Assembly (NCBI GenBank): GCA_938083085.1
Contig: CALLKX010000039.1
Span: 38,957-102,956, forward strand
Direction of reading: 5' to 3'
DNA: 64,000 bases
From: an uncultured bacterium
Lineage (GTDB): Bacteria; Planctomycetota; UBA1135; GCA-002686595
Shown here: positions 53,746 to 64,000 of the stretch, one piece after another
Layout of the letters: each line of letters opens with the position of its first letter
Position numbering within the stretch: the first letter of the stretch is position 1
Program-made: the position numbers and the translations under genes
Notes under the pieces: generated by a model
Told to the model about the DNA's origin: nothing
Database searches by the model: none
The model's input: the letters and a program-made list of their open reading frames with translations, nothing else

Positions 53746-56529
53746 ATGCGCCCCGCTTCTCACGCCCTCCCCGTTCTCGCCGCGATCGGGGCCGCCGCGA
53801 TCGGGCTCGCCGCCCTCGCCCTGGACCTCGCCCCCGACGGCGACGGCAACGGACCGACCCCGCACGCCCCGGAGACGGAGCGCATCCCGGCGCAGATGCC
53901 CTTCCCCGGGGCGCCGCTGGCTCCCCCCACGGACCCGCGCGGCGCCGGCGAGGGCGAGGAGGGTGAGGACCGAGCCGAGCGCGCGCGCTGGATCGAGCAA
54001 CTCCACCTCGCGGCCCCCGGCGCGGACTGGAGGGCCATCGAGCGAGCGAACCAGGCCGCGGAGCTCGAGCGACGCAACGAAGCGGCCCTCGCGGACGGCG
54101 GCGGCTCGCTGCCCTGGGTCTGGGACGAGGTGGGCTCGAAGAACCAGGCGGGGCACACGCGCTGCGCCGCCCTCGGGGCGACGCGCGCCGATGGACGCTA
54201 CCTGTACGTGGGCTCGGCGGGTGGCGGCCTGTGGCGAGGACGCGAGGACGGAACCGGGTGGACGCCCCTCTCGGACAGCGTCTACGGGGGCGTGGACGAT
54301 GTCTTGGCCATCGAGCCCGCGAACCTCGCCGATGAGGACATTCTCGTCATGCGCAGGGGCAACGCCGTGCTGCGCAGCGCCGACTCCGGCCTGACCTGGC
54401 AATCACCCGGCGGCCTGGGCGGCGTGACCAACGCGCGCCGCATGGTGCGCGCCGCCGATGCCTCCCAGACCATCTACCTGTTCGGGAGCGCCGACATCCC
54501 CGGCGTCGGAGAGAAGAGCGCGCTGTTCGCGTCCACCGACGGTGGCCAGAGCTTCTCCCTGCGCCACCACTTCGGGACCAACTGGAGCGGGGACCTCTGG
54601 GTCCCACGCACCTCCGCCCTCGGCGGTAGCGCGGTATATGTCCTGCAGCGCGGGCGGATCTTCGTCAGCGTGAACGACGGCTTCAGCTTCGCCCCTGGGC
54701 TCGACGTGGACACCGCGGCGACCGCGGGCGACATCGTCGGCTCCGAAGCTGGCGGGCCCACCCTCTACCTCGCTCTGCGCCAGAGCAGCGGCAACTGGAA
54801 CCTCCACCGCTCGGACGACGCCGGCCAGTCCTCGGTCTTCGTCCGGACCCTCAACAGCTTCTGGGGCAGCACCCAGTCGATGGCAGCGTTTGCCCATGAC
54901 CCCTCGCGCCTGATCTACGGCGGGGTCGAGGCCTGGGTCTCCACCAACAGCGGCGCGTCGGCCTCGAGGATCAACACCTGGGGCGCCTACTACGGCGACC
55001 CCGCGAACCGGCTCCACGCGGACATCCGCGGCATGAGCCCCCTGGTGGACCGGGACGCGCCGGGCGAGCCAGACCTCGTGTTCATCAACACCGACGGCGG
55101 CACCTACGTCACCGACGACGGCGGCGCCACCGTGCAGAACCTGAGCCTCGAGGGGCTCGGCGTGGGCCAGTTCTACTCGACCCACACCTCGGCCCTCGAC
55201 CCCCGGCGCATCAGCGGCGGGACCCAGGACCAGGGGTACCAGGTGGGGCTGCTCGACGTCTCCGCCACCGGGCCAGGACCGACCACCGACTTCGACCAGA
55301 TCATCAGCGGGGACTACGGCCACCTGGTGAGCGGCGACGGCACCCACGACCTGGTCTACTCCACCTATCCGGGCTTCATCCTCGTCCAGGACGGCGAGGT
55401 CAACCCGACCCTGCGGACCCTCGACTTCCCCGCCGGCTCGAACCAGCTCTGGCTGCCGCCCGTGGTGGCGGACCCCAACGACCCCGACGAGTTCTTCTTC
55501 CTCGGGGAGCGGCTCTACCACTACGACCGCCCCATGGCGGCCTGGACCCCGTCCATCTGGTCGACGCAGAACTTCGCGGCGGGGGGCAGCAGCTATCTCT
55601 CCGCCCTGGCCTTCGCCCCGTCGGATTCAACGCGGGCCTTTGCCGCCACGAACACCGGGCGGCTCTACCACTCGAGTGACGGGGGCGTGACCTGGACCCT
55701 CGGCTCCAGCGGCGGGCCGAGCTCCCACTACTTCTACGGCTCCGCGCTCCTCGTGGATCCCCAGGATCCCGACCACGCCTTCGTAGCCGGGTCCGGCTAC
55801 GGCAACCCCGCGGTGCGCGAGACCACCGACGGCGGCGCTACCTGGCAGGCCCGGTCGGCGGGACTGCCCAGCACGCTGGTGCACGACCTCGCCTGGTCCC
55901 CGGACGGGAGCGGTGACCTGTTCGCGGCTGGCGAGGCAGGGGCGTTCCACTTCGACGCCGCCACCTCCACCTGGTCCAACGCCATGGGCACGGAGGCGCC
56001 CGCCACGAACTACTGGTCCGTGGAGACGGTGCCCTCGAGCCCGCGGGTCCGCTTCGGGACCTACGGCCGCGGCATCTGGGACCTGACCCTGCTGGGCGGC
56101 GGCGAGCTGGGCGTTCGGATCTGCTCTCCCGCCGCAGCCAACGTGTCGGGCGTGCCCGCCGTGATCCGCGCCCTGGGGAGCCCCTTCGTCGCCGACAACG
56201 ATCTCACGCTGGTGGCCAACGCCCTGCCGTCCAACACCCTCGGCTTCTTCCTCGCCTCCCCCACCCAGGGCTTCATCCCCTACCCCGGCGGCTCCGTGGG
56301 CATCCTCTGCCTCGGTGGTCCCTTCGGGCGCTACCAGTCTCTGGCACAGAACTCGGGGCTCTTCGGGTCCATCGCCCTCCCGGTGGACGTCACGGCCATC
56401 GCCCAGCCCACCGGGCCCGTGGCGGGCCAGCCCGGCCAGACCTGGTTCTTCCAAGCCTGGTACCGGGACTCGATCCTCTCCTTCCCCACGTCCAACTTCA
56501 CGGACGCGATCGCGGTCCGGCTGCGCTAG
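53746..56529 (+). CDS. Secreted BNR/sortilin-type beta-propeller protein
   Basis: A 927-residue exported protein with an N-terminal hydrophobic segment (VLAAIGAAAIGLAALAL). A charged stretch is followed by many BNR-type repeats (SADSGLTW, STDGGQSF, TDDGGATV, SSDGGVTW, TTDGGATW), which together form one or two beta-propellers like VPS10/sortilin or glycosidase-like folds. The last 135 residues (VRICSPAAAN onward) match the C-terminal domain of the lectin protein at 42412-43698: NDLTLVANALPS, LGFFLASPTQG, ILCLGG, FFQAWYRDS, NFTDA. Catalytic residues for a glycosidase are not evident. The stop codon is shared head-on with the next gene. Confidence 0.85.
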   Translation: MRPASHALPVLAAIGAAAIGLAALALDLAPDGDGNGPTPHAPETERIPAQMPFPGAPLAPPTDPRGAGEGEEGEDRAERARWIEQLHLAAPGADWRAIERANQAAELERRNEAALADGGGSLPWVWDEVGSKNQAGHTRCAALGATRADGRYLYVGSAGGGLWRGREDGTGWTPLSDSVYGGVDDVLAIEPANLADEDILVMRRGNAVLRSADSGLTWQSPGGLGGVTNARRMVRAADASQTIYLFGSADIPGVGEKSALFASTDGGQSFSLRHHFGTNWSGDLWVPRTSALGGSAVYVLQRGRIFVSVNDGFSFAPGLDVDTAATAGDIVGSEAGGPTLYLALRQSSGNWNLHRSDDAGQSSVFVRTLNSFWGSTQSMAAFAHDPSRLIYGGVEAWVSTNSGASASRINTWGAYYGDPANRLHADIRGMSPLVDRDAPGEPDLVFINTDGGTYVTDDGGATVQNLSLEGLGVGQFYSTHTSALDPRRISGGTQDQGYQVGLLDVSATGPGPTTDFDQIISGDYGHLVSGDGTHDLVYSTYPGFILVQDGEVNPTLRTLDFPAGSNQLWLPPVVADPNDPDEFFFLGERLYHYDRPMAAWTPSIWSTQNFAAGGSSYLSALAFAPSDSTRAFAATNTGRLYHSSDGGVTWTLGSSGGPSSHYFYGSALLVDPQDPDHAFVAGSGYGNPAVRETTDGGATWQARSAGLPSTLVHDLAWSPDGSGDLFAAGEAGAFHFDAATSTWSNAMGTEAPATNYWSVETVPSSPRVRFGTYGRGIWDLTLLGGGELGVRICSPAAANVSGVPAVIRALGSPFVADNDLTLVANALPSNTLGFFLASPTQGFIPYPGGSVGILCLGGPFGRYQSLAQNSGLFGSIALPVDVTAIAQPTGPVAGQPGQTWFFQAWYRDSILSFPTSNFTDAIAVRLR

Positions 56530-57749
56530 GCGCCGCCCGCCGGTCCGAGGACCTCCGCCAGGACCTCCACCAGCCGAGCCACCTCACCGGGCGTGTTGTA
56601 GTGGACCAGGCTGACCCTCACCACGCCGTCGCGCTCGAGGAGCCCGAGGTCGCGAATGAGCCGGTAGGCGTAGAAGTGACCGAAGCGCACCGCGATCTGG
56701 CGCTCGTCGAGGAGCGGGGGGATCTCGCTGGCGTCGCGGCCCGCCACCGTGAAGGAGACCGTCGGGACGCGGCGCGCGCTGGAGGGTGAGCGGTCCCCCA
56801 CGATGGTGACGGCGGGGTGGGCGTCGAGGAAGGCTAGCAGCGGCGTCACGAGCGCCTCCTCGTGGGCGGCGATCTGCTCGAAGGCGTGCTCCAGGGTGGA
56901 GGGCGTGCCACCCTCCGCGCCCAGGGTCCCCAGGTACTCCGTGATGCCGGGGAGCGACGCCACCAGCTCGTAGTTGACCCCGCCCGGCTCGAACTTCCGC
57001 GGCAGCTCGTCCTCCCCTACGAAGAAGTGGTTGATGCTGCCCGTCTCCAGGAGGACCTCCTTGCGCCCAAACATGACGCCCAGGTGCGGCCCATAGACCT
57101 TGTAGAGGCTCGCGAAGTAGAAGTCGACGCCCAGGGCTCGCACGTCCACGCGCCGGTGGGGCGCGTAGGCCACCGCGTCCACGCAGGTCAGGGCGCCGGC
57201 CGCGCGGGCCAGCGCGGTGCAGGCGGCCACGTCGGTGATGGAGCCGACGATATTGGAGCAGTGCGTGAAGGCGACGAGCCGCGTGCGCTCGCCCAGGAGC
57301 TCGGCGAGATCGTCCGGGTGGAGCTCGCAGGTGTCCGGGCGAACACGCCACTCCCGCAGGACGATCCCCGACGCCTCGAGCCGCCGCCAGGCCCCCACGT
57401 TGGTCTCGTGGTCCACGTTGGTCACGATCACCTCGTCCCCCGCCGACCAGCCGGGTCGCAGGGCCGCGGCGAGCTGGTTGACGAGGGCCGTGGACGACGC
57501 GCCCACGATGACCTCCTCCGGGGTCGCACCCAGCAGAGCCGCCGCCGCCGCGCGGCCGCTCGCCACGGCCTCACCCGCGTCGACCGAGAGGCCGTAGCTC
57601 GCTCCCAGCTGGACCGGATGGCGGGTGAGGAAGCGATAGAGCCGATCGATGACCTGGCGGCAAGGGACGCTCCCGCCCGCGTTGTCCATGAGCACCCAGG
57701 GGGTCTCGAGGGCGGGGAACTGGGAGCGGACGTGGTCGAGGTCGAGCAT
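56526..57749 (-). CDS. Class V aminotransferase, cysteine-desulfurase-like without Cys
   Basis: A 407-residue PLP enzyme. The PLP lysine is in FASLYKVYGPHLG, and VDHETNVGAWR and CVDAVAYAPH are conserved cofactor contacts. It resembles the SufS/NifS group, but the loop that carries the catalytic Cys reads AVRFGHFYAYRL, with no Cys. This matches a cysteine-desulfurase-like subfamily of unknown activity. It may be a lyase or aminotransferase on another substrate. The ATG at 57749 is chosen. Its stop overlaps the stop of the convergent BNR gene at a CTAG. Confidence 0.88.
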   Translation of the reverse strand: MLDLDHVRSQFPALETPWVLMDNAGGSVPCRQVIDRLYRFLTRHPVQLGASYGLSVDAGEAVASGRAAAAALLGATPEEVIVGASSTALVNQLAAALRPGWSAGDEVIVTNVDHETNVGAWRRLEASGIVLREWRVRPDTCELHPDDLAELLGERTRLVAFTHCSNIVGSITDVAACTALARAAGALTCVDAVAYAPHRRVDVRALGVDFYFASLYKVYGPHLGVMFGRKEVLLETGSINHFFVGEDELPRKFEPGGVNYELVASLPGITEYLGTLGAEGGTPSTLEHAFEQIAAHEEALVTPLLAFLDAHPAVTIVGDRSPSSARRVPTVSFTVAGRDASEIPPLLDERQIAVRFGHFYAYRLIRDLGLLERDGVVRVSLVHYNTPGEVARLVEVLAEVLGPAGGA

Positions 57750-58010
57750 CGGAGCCAGCGCGGAGCGCCAGGGGGAGCAGGTGGAGCGGCCGTGCCGGTC
57801 GCGGCCGGCGAGCACAGGGTGACCTCGCCGAGGCTCGCCGTCACCCGTCTCTCGCGGCTGATCCCCTCACATCGCCTCCGATCCGGGCGCCGCGGCCCCT
57901 TGATCGGGGCCCCTCGACTCCCTGATCTGGGCAGCCGGGCCGCCCCGATCCAGGCTTCAGGCACGGCGCCGGCTCCGCGCGGCTCTCCAGCCCGCTAGAC
58001 TCCCCGCCCG

Positions 58011-59960
<1,950 letters not shown>

Positions 59961-60041
59961 GGGCGGCGCGGGGCAGCCCGCTGGACCCCAGGTCCGCAGA
60001 ATCCCGCGCGGACGGGCGCCTCGCCCGCTAACCTCCCGGCC

Positions 60042-61724
60042 ATGCAGACCTTCCTCGAAGAGATCCGCGCGGCCATCGAGGCCGAGACCGGGATCCAGAG
60101 TCCGAAGCTGGAGACCCCCCGCGACCTCGCCATGGGCGACGTCGCCTTCCCGTGCTTCGTCCTGGCCAAGGAGCGCAAGGCGGCCCCGCCGAAGATCGCA
60201 GCCGATCTCGAGGCCGCGCTCAACGCGCGGATGGAGCGCGTGACGGCCAAGGCCACCGGGCCCTACCTCAACTTCACCATCGAGCGGTCCTCCTTCGCGG
60301 AGACGGTCCTGTCGGAGATCGCGGAGCACGGCATGTGCTACGGCACCTCGGCGGAGGGGAACGGGCAGAAGATTGTCATCGACTTCTCCTCCCCCAACAT
60401 CGCGAAGCCCATGAGCGTGGGACACCTGCGCTCCACCGTGATCGGCGCGGCCATCCAGCGGCTGCACGACGCGCTCGGCTACGAGACCGTGGGCATCAAC
60501 CACATCGGCGACTGGGGCAGCCAGTTCGGCAAGCTCGTCGCCGCGGTCAACCGCTACGGCGACACCGTCGACCTCGAGGGTGACCCGATCCCCGCGCTCC
60601 TCGCCCTGTACGTCCGATACCACGAGGAAGAAGAGGGCGACCCCGCCCTCGTGGAGGAGGCCCGTGAGGCCTTCCGCGAGCTGGAGAGCGGTGTGGATGG
60701 CCCGGTCCGGCAGACCTGGAAGAAGCTCACCAAGCTCTCCCTGGAGGAGTTCGGGAAGATCTACACGCGTCTCGGGGTCAGCTTCGACCTCATCCGCGGG
60801 GAGGCCTTCTACGAGCCGCACCTCGACGAGACGGTGGATCGCGTCGTCGCGTCCGGAGTCACCGAGGAGTCCGAGGGCGCCCTGGTGGTGGACCTCTCGT
60901 CCTTCGGCAAGATCCCCCCTTGCCTGCTCCGCAAGACGGACGGGACGACCCTCTACGCGACCCGTGACCTCGCGGCGGTCTTCCACCGCTGGGATGAGTT
61001 CCAGTTCACCCGCGCCCTGTACGTGGTGGGCGGCGACCAGCGCCTGCACTTCCGCCAGCTCAAGCACGTCCTTGAGCGCATGGAGCTCGACTGGGAGCCC
61101 CGGGTGGAGCACGTCGACTTCGGGATGATGCGCCTCCCCGAGGGCAAGATGAGCACCCGCAAGGGCCGCGTCGTCTTCCTCGACGACGTGCTCGACGCCG
61201 CCGCAGCGGAGGCCGCCAAGGTCATCGCGGAGAAGAACCCCGACCTCGCGGACCAGGCCGCCATCGCCGAGACCGTCGGCGTGGGCGCGGTGGTCTTCAA
61301 CGACCTCAAGCGCGAGCGCGTCAAGGACATCGACTTCCGCCTCGAGGAGGTGCTCAGCTTCGAGGGCGACACCGGTCCCTACGTGCAGTACACCCACGCG
61401 CGCCTGGCCTCGATCGAGCGCAAGGCGGGCGACGTGGACGCCGCCCCGGACTGGAGCGTCCTCGAGAGCGCCGCAGGCATCCTTGGCCAGATGGGCCGCT
61501 TCCCGGACGTGCTGCGCTCCGCGGCGCGCAACGCCGAGCCCTCCGAGCTGACCACGTTCGTGCTCTCCCTCGCCCGGGAGGTGAACTCCTGGGCCGCGAA
61601 GGAGCGCGTCCTGGGTCAAGAGCCCGCCGTGACAGCGGCGCGACTCGCGCTCGTGCGCGGCGCCCGCCAGGTGATCGGCAACAGCCTCGCCCTGCTCGGG
61701 GTCGGCGCGCCCGCTGAGATGTGA
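60042..61724 (+). CDS. argS: Arginine-tRNA ligase
   Basis: A 560-residue class Ia synthetase. The HIGH-like motif is in SPNIAKPMSVGHLRST, followed by INHIGDWGSQFGKL. The KMSKS equivalent is EGKMSTRKG. The C-terminal anticodon-binding helices end LLGVGAPAEM, as usual. It charges tRNA-Arg in the cytoplasm. The N-terminal additional domain (residues 1 to about 85) is present. Confidence 0.96.
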   Translation: MQTFLEEIRAAIEAETGIQSPKLETPRDLAMGDVAFPCFVLAKERKAAPPKIAADLEAALNARMERVTAKATGPYLNFTIERSSFAETVLSEIAEHGMCYGTSAEGNGQKIVIDFSSPNIAKPMSVGHLRSTVIGAAIQRLHDALGYETVGINHIGDWGSQFGKLVAAVNRYGDTVDLEGDPIPALLALYVRYHEEEEGDPALVEEAREAFRELESGVDGPVRQTWKKLTKLSLEEFGKIYTRLGVSFDLIRGEAFYEPHLDETVDRVVASGVTEESEGALVVDLSSFGKIPPCLLRKTDGTTLYATRDLAAVFHRWDEFQFTRALYVVGGDQRLHFRQLKHVLERMELDWEPRVEHVDFGMMRLPEGKMSTRKGRVVFLDDVLDAAAAEAAKVIAEKNPDLADQAAIAETVGVGAVVFNDLKRERVKDIDFRLEEVLSFEGDTGPYVQYTHARLASIERKAGDVDAAPDWSVLESAAGILGQMGRFPDVLRSAARNAEPSELTTFVLSLAREVNSWAAKERVLGQEPAVTAARLALVRGARQVIGNSLALLGVGAPAEM

Positions 61725-61820
61725 GGGGCGGGCCCGCTCCGGCTCGCGCTGCGGCGCACCGGCGCCCCTCCTCCTCCAGGAGACCCTTGGCCCTTCAGGC
61801 CTTCGGGGTCCGCCGCCGGA

Positions 61821-62774
61821 TCACATCAGCAGCGTCCTCTCTCGCGAGCCTAACCTGAGGCGCAGGCTCTCCATGGCGTGGGCGTGGATCTGGCAGACCC
61901 GGCTCTCCGTCAGGTCGAGCATCTGGCCGATCTCGCGTAGGGTCATACCGCGCTCGTAGTACTGAACGAGAATGAACCGCTCGCGGGGACTCGCAGACAC
62001 TGTGAGTTCATCGAACATGTCGCCTCGACTGACCGCCATGAGGGGCTCTTCGCTGCGTGGAGCGGGGAGGACATCACTGACCTCAGTGTCACTGTCATCA
62101 CCACCGAGCCTCGCCGAGAGGGAAGAGACCGTGCTGATATCGGCGTTCTGGATCTCTTTCGAGAAGCGGGCCGAGTCCATCTTGAGCTCGTCTGCGAGCT
62201 CCAGGTGCGTCGGCTGGCGGCCGCTCAGGCCGGCGAGCCGCTGGCTCTCTTTTTCGATGCTGCCGGCCCTCCGGCGAACGAGCCTGGGGACCCAGTCCTC
62301 GGTTCGAAGCTGATCGAGGATGGAGCCGCGGATCCGAGAGCCACAATAGGTCGAGAACTTGATGCCCCGGCTCGAGTCGAACCTCCGGATCGCATCCATG
62401 AGGCCGAAGAGGCCGGCGCTGATCAGGTCGTCCAGCTCGATCGAGTTGGGCAGCGTCCGCAACAGGCGCTCCGCGGAGCTCTTGACCAAGGGGAGGTAGT
62501 GCTCGATGAGCTCATTTCGCCACCGCGCCGTCCTCTCCGCATCTCCAGCGCCCTGGGCCTCGTGGTAGCGCTTCCAGAGCGCCGTTACGGACTGCTTGCG
62601 AGGTTCGGCAGCCGCACTACGGGGCGCTCGATCGCGCTTTGGAGAGGGCGTGACGCGGGGAGGAGCGCGACGCGGCCGGGGGTGATCGGGAGTCGAGACC
62701 ACGGGTCCTTCGGAGTCGAGGTCGGAGTTCGTCGAGGTGGATTTCTTGGTCAGGGGGGAACTGGAACGTTTCAT
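61821..62774 (-). CDS. FliA/WhiG-type sigma factor
   Basis: A 317-residue sigma-70-family factor from the ATG at 62774. The first 75 or so residues are a Ser/Pro/Arg-rich extension not found in typical FliA. Region 2 reads ELDDLISAGLFGLMDAIRRFD, then GIKFSTYCGSRIRGSILDQLR and DWVPRLVRRRAG. Region 3 has QPTHLELADEL. Region 4 has LTLREIGQMLDLTESRVCQIH-type recognition (TESRVCQIH). This is the group that drives motility or developmental genes. The C-terminus TLLM is almost identical to the TMLM of the second sigma factor at 63539, so the two are paralogues. Confidence 0.92.
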   Translation of the reverse strand: MKRSSSPLTKKSTSTNSDLDSEGPVVSTPDHPRPRRAPPRVTPSPKRDRAPRSAAAEPRKQSVTALWKRYHEAQGAGDAERTARWRNELIEHYLPLVKSSAERLLRTLPNSIELDDLISAGLFGLMDAIRRFDSSRGIKFSTYCGSRIRGSILDQLRTEDWVPRLVRRRAGSIEKESQRLAGLSGRQPTHLELADELKMDSARFSKEIQNADISTVSSLSARLGGDDSDTEVSDVLPAPRSEEPLMAVSRGDMFDELTVSASPRERFILVQYYERGMTLREIGQMLDLTESRVCQIHAHAMESLRLRLGSRERTLLM

Positions 62775-62847
62775 CAGGAATGGCTGGCAGGAGTGATGGG
62801 GGGATCGGCGGTGAGGCGCAGCGCGCTCCGGTGAATGAATGTCGACG

Positions 62848-63132
62848 TCAACCAGCGATGCGGCGCTGGACGTGCGACTCTGCGACGGCGAAGTACCGCG
62901 CATGGAGGAGGTCTCGAAGCACCTTGAGGGCCTCGAGACTCACGGGCCCTCGCTCGGGCATGAGGTTCCCCCACAACTCCGCAGCAGGCGCCTTCTGAAG
63001 ACGAGCCCTGGCGCGGGCGGTCCGCGGTCGACGGCGGGCTCGCTCTCGACGCTCGTTCGGCAGATTGTGTGCCCGCTGCGTGGCCCTTCGGGACGCGGCT
63101 GTACGGGTGGGGTTGGGTTGGAGGTGGTTCAT
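62848..63132 (-). CDS. Small basic protein with FlgM-like C-terminus
   Basis: A 94-residue protein from the ATG at 63132 (an in-frame ATG at 63231 would add 33 residues). The first half is very Arg-rich. The C-terminal 32 residues (VSLEALKVLRDLL, HARYFAVAES, HVQRRIAG) follow the pattern of anti-sigma-28 factor FlgM (a helix ending before a Y-x-V turn and a short helix VAxxI). It lies between the two FliA-type sigma factor genes on the same strand, where an anti-sigma factor would make sense. The match is short and the call is tentative. Confidence 0.5.
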   Translation of the reverse strand: MNHLQPNPTRTAASRRATQRAHNLPNERRERARRRPRTARARARLQKAPAAELWGNLMPERGPVSLEALKVLRDLLHARYFAVAESHVQRRIAG

Positions 63133-63538
63133 CGCAGGGCTGAGGACGCTTTGGATCGCCGGGGGGGGAGGGGGCTGGCACCGCGAGGCACCGAAATCAA
63201 GGAGAACCCCGTCGCTGTTAGGGATTTCCATTAGAGCGTTAGATTCGGGAAGGACCCTGCCATCCCTTAGACACATACATGAAAACCCTTAAATGTCTCT
63301 TAATTGGGCATTGAGGCACCTCTCCCGCCACGCGAGGCGCGGGAGTGCCCCATCCGAAGACCGCCGAATGCCGACGCTCTTTCCACGCGAGCGGAGCAGA
63401 GGAGACGAGGGCACCGCCAGTTCGGCCGGCCGCCTGGGTCGATGCGGTGGAGATCCCCCACCCAATGCAAGGGAGGGCGACGCCTCGCGGCGCCGCCCTC
63501 CCCGATGGATCGTGATAGGGACCCCTGGACCGACACCG
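63133..63538. other. Intergenic region between sigma factor genes
   Basis: These 406 nt contain the AT-richer stretch at about 63225-63310 (ttagattcgg, acatacatgaaaa, cttaaatgtctcttaatt), unusual for this window and a likely promoter region for the minus-strand small gene and sigma factor. A G-rich hairpin lies at 63471-63502. No convincing coding frame or RNA gene is seen. Confidence 0.5.
63471..63502 (-). terminator. Hairpin downstream of second sigma factor gene
   Basis: GGGAGGGCG (63471-63479) and CGCCCTCCC (63494-63502) form a 9-bp outer stem, 37 nt after the sigma factor stop at 63539. No U-run follows on the minus strand, so termination strength is unclear. Confidence 0.45.
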
Positions 63539-64000
63539 TCACATGAGCATCGTGTTCTGCTTCTGCCCGAAGAGGCTCTTCAAGCGGCTCATGACGTTCG
63601 AGTGGATCTGACAGACCCGGCTCTCCGTGAGCTCGAGCATCTCGCCGATCTCTCGCATGGTGTGCCCCACCTGGTAGTACTGCTCGATGATGAAGCGCTC
63701 CTTCTGGGTCAGCGACCGGGTCAGGAAGCCCATCATGTCGTCGCGGTTCAGCACGCCGAGGGGGTCGATGGACTTCTTGTCCTCGAGGACATCGACCTTC
63801 TCCATGGAGCTGTCGTCGTCCCGGTCCTCCCACTTATCGGAGAGGGAGTACATGGCCTTCGCGCTGGCGCCCTGGATCTCCTTGGCGAGCTCCTGGTGGT
63901 CCATTTCCAGCTCACGGGCCAGCTCGGAGTGCGTGGGCTCTCGGCCGTAGAGGCCGGTCAATCGCTGCAGGGCCTTGTCGATCCGGCTCGCCTTCAAGCG
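63539..64000 (-). CDS. FliA/WhiG-type sigma factor, 5' end cut by window edge
   Basis: Only the C-terminal 153 residues are in the window; the frame continues past position 64000. Region 3 has REPTHSELARELEMD and region 4 has ERFIIEQYYQVGHTMREIG followed by LELTESRVCQIH, the same pattern as the neighbour at 61821. An acidic linker (DRDDDSSMEKVDVLED) separates them. It ends NTMLM. It should recognise a sigma-28-like promoter set, perhaps different from that of its paralogue. Confidence 0.92.
   Translation of the reverse strand, partial: RLKASRIDKALQRLTGLYGREPTHSELARELEMDHQELAKEIQGASAKAMYSLSDKWEDRDDDSSMEKVDVLEDKKSIDPLGVLNRDDMMGFLTRSLTQKERFIIEQYYQVGHTMREIGEMLELTESRVCQIHSNVMSRLKSLFGQKQNTMLM

Overview
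The window is a high-GC, gene-dense stretch of bacterial chromosome with 46 protein-coding genes called and no rRNA, tRNA, IS element or CRISPR array seen. The gene content fits a Planctomycetota bacterium. The main pointers are a secreted Cys-type sulfatase, a CRTAC1-type FG-GAP/ASPIC-UnbV lipoprotein with a TPR partner, a TMTC-like membrane glycosyltransferase with TPRs, many Sec-exported or lipidated proteins, and two large secreted proteins that share a C-terminal domain. The phylum is inferred from content; no marker gene settles it.

Layout. (1) 1-10420, minus strand: seven consecutive exported amidohydrolase-family proteins. Only the two most downstream genes keep the full HxH metal motif. 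The other five have lost it wholly or in part. (2) 10777-13281: a small unknown protein, then deoC and an RpiB/LacAB-type isomerase with long N-terminal extensions. (3) 13422-17605: a dynamin-like GTPase convergent with a membrane-anchored KAP/ExeA-like NTPase and a tiny membrane protein. (4) 17732-22698, minus strand: a nucleoside catabolism operon (79-aa acidic protein, deoB, deoA, nupC, punA) joined throughout by 4-nt start/stop overlaps. With deoC it gives a route from nucleosides to glyceraldehyde-3-phosphate and acetaldehyde. (5) 22854-24401: sulfatase. (6) 24610-25584: an exported thioredoxin-fold protein whose WCGPC-type site is written W-TGA-G-P-C. The frame continues across the TGA with a normal thioredoxin sequence, and a hairpin starts at the TGA, so I read it as a selenoprotein. 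(7) 25670-29565: rhamnose mutarotase family protein and the TPR/CRTAC1 pair. (8) 29667-36238, minus strand: serA, mutY, GT2, HEAT-VWA protein and an LPG-synthase-type membrane protein. (9) 36336-43698, plus strand: two membrane TPR proteins around a small secreted protein, then a C-type lectin. (10) 43853-52431, minus strand: a complete arginine operon argR-C-B-D-F-G-H-A(GNAT)-E(M20), with an ARG-box-like palindrome over its likely promoter. (11) 52519-57749: TPR lipoprotein, BNR/sortilin-type secreted protein and a class V aminotransferase. (12) 58011-61724: ABC-F protein and argS. (13) 61821-64000: two FliA/WhiG-type sigma factors flanking a small basic protein with a FlgM-like C-terminus.

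The most striking finding is the selenoprotein candidate at 24610-25584. Next are the array of mostly metal-site-degenerate amidohydrolases and the C-terminal domain shared by the lectin and BNR proteins.
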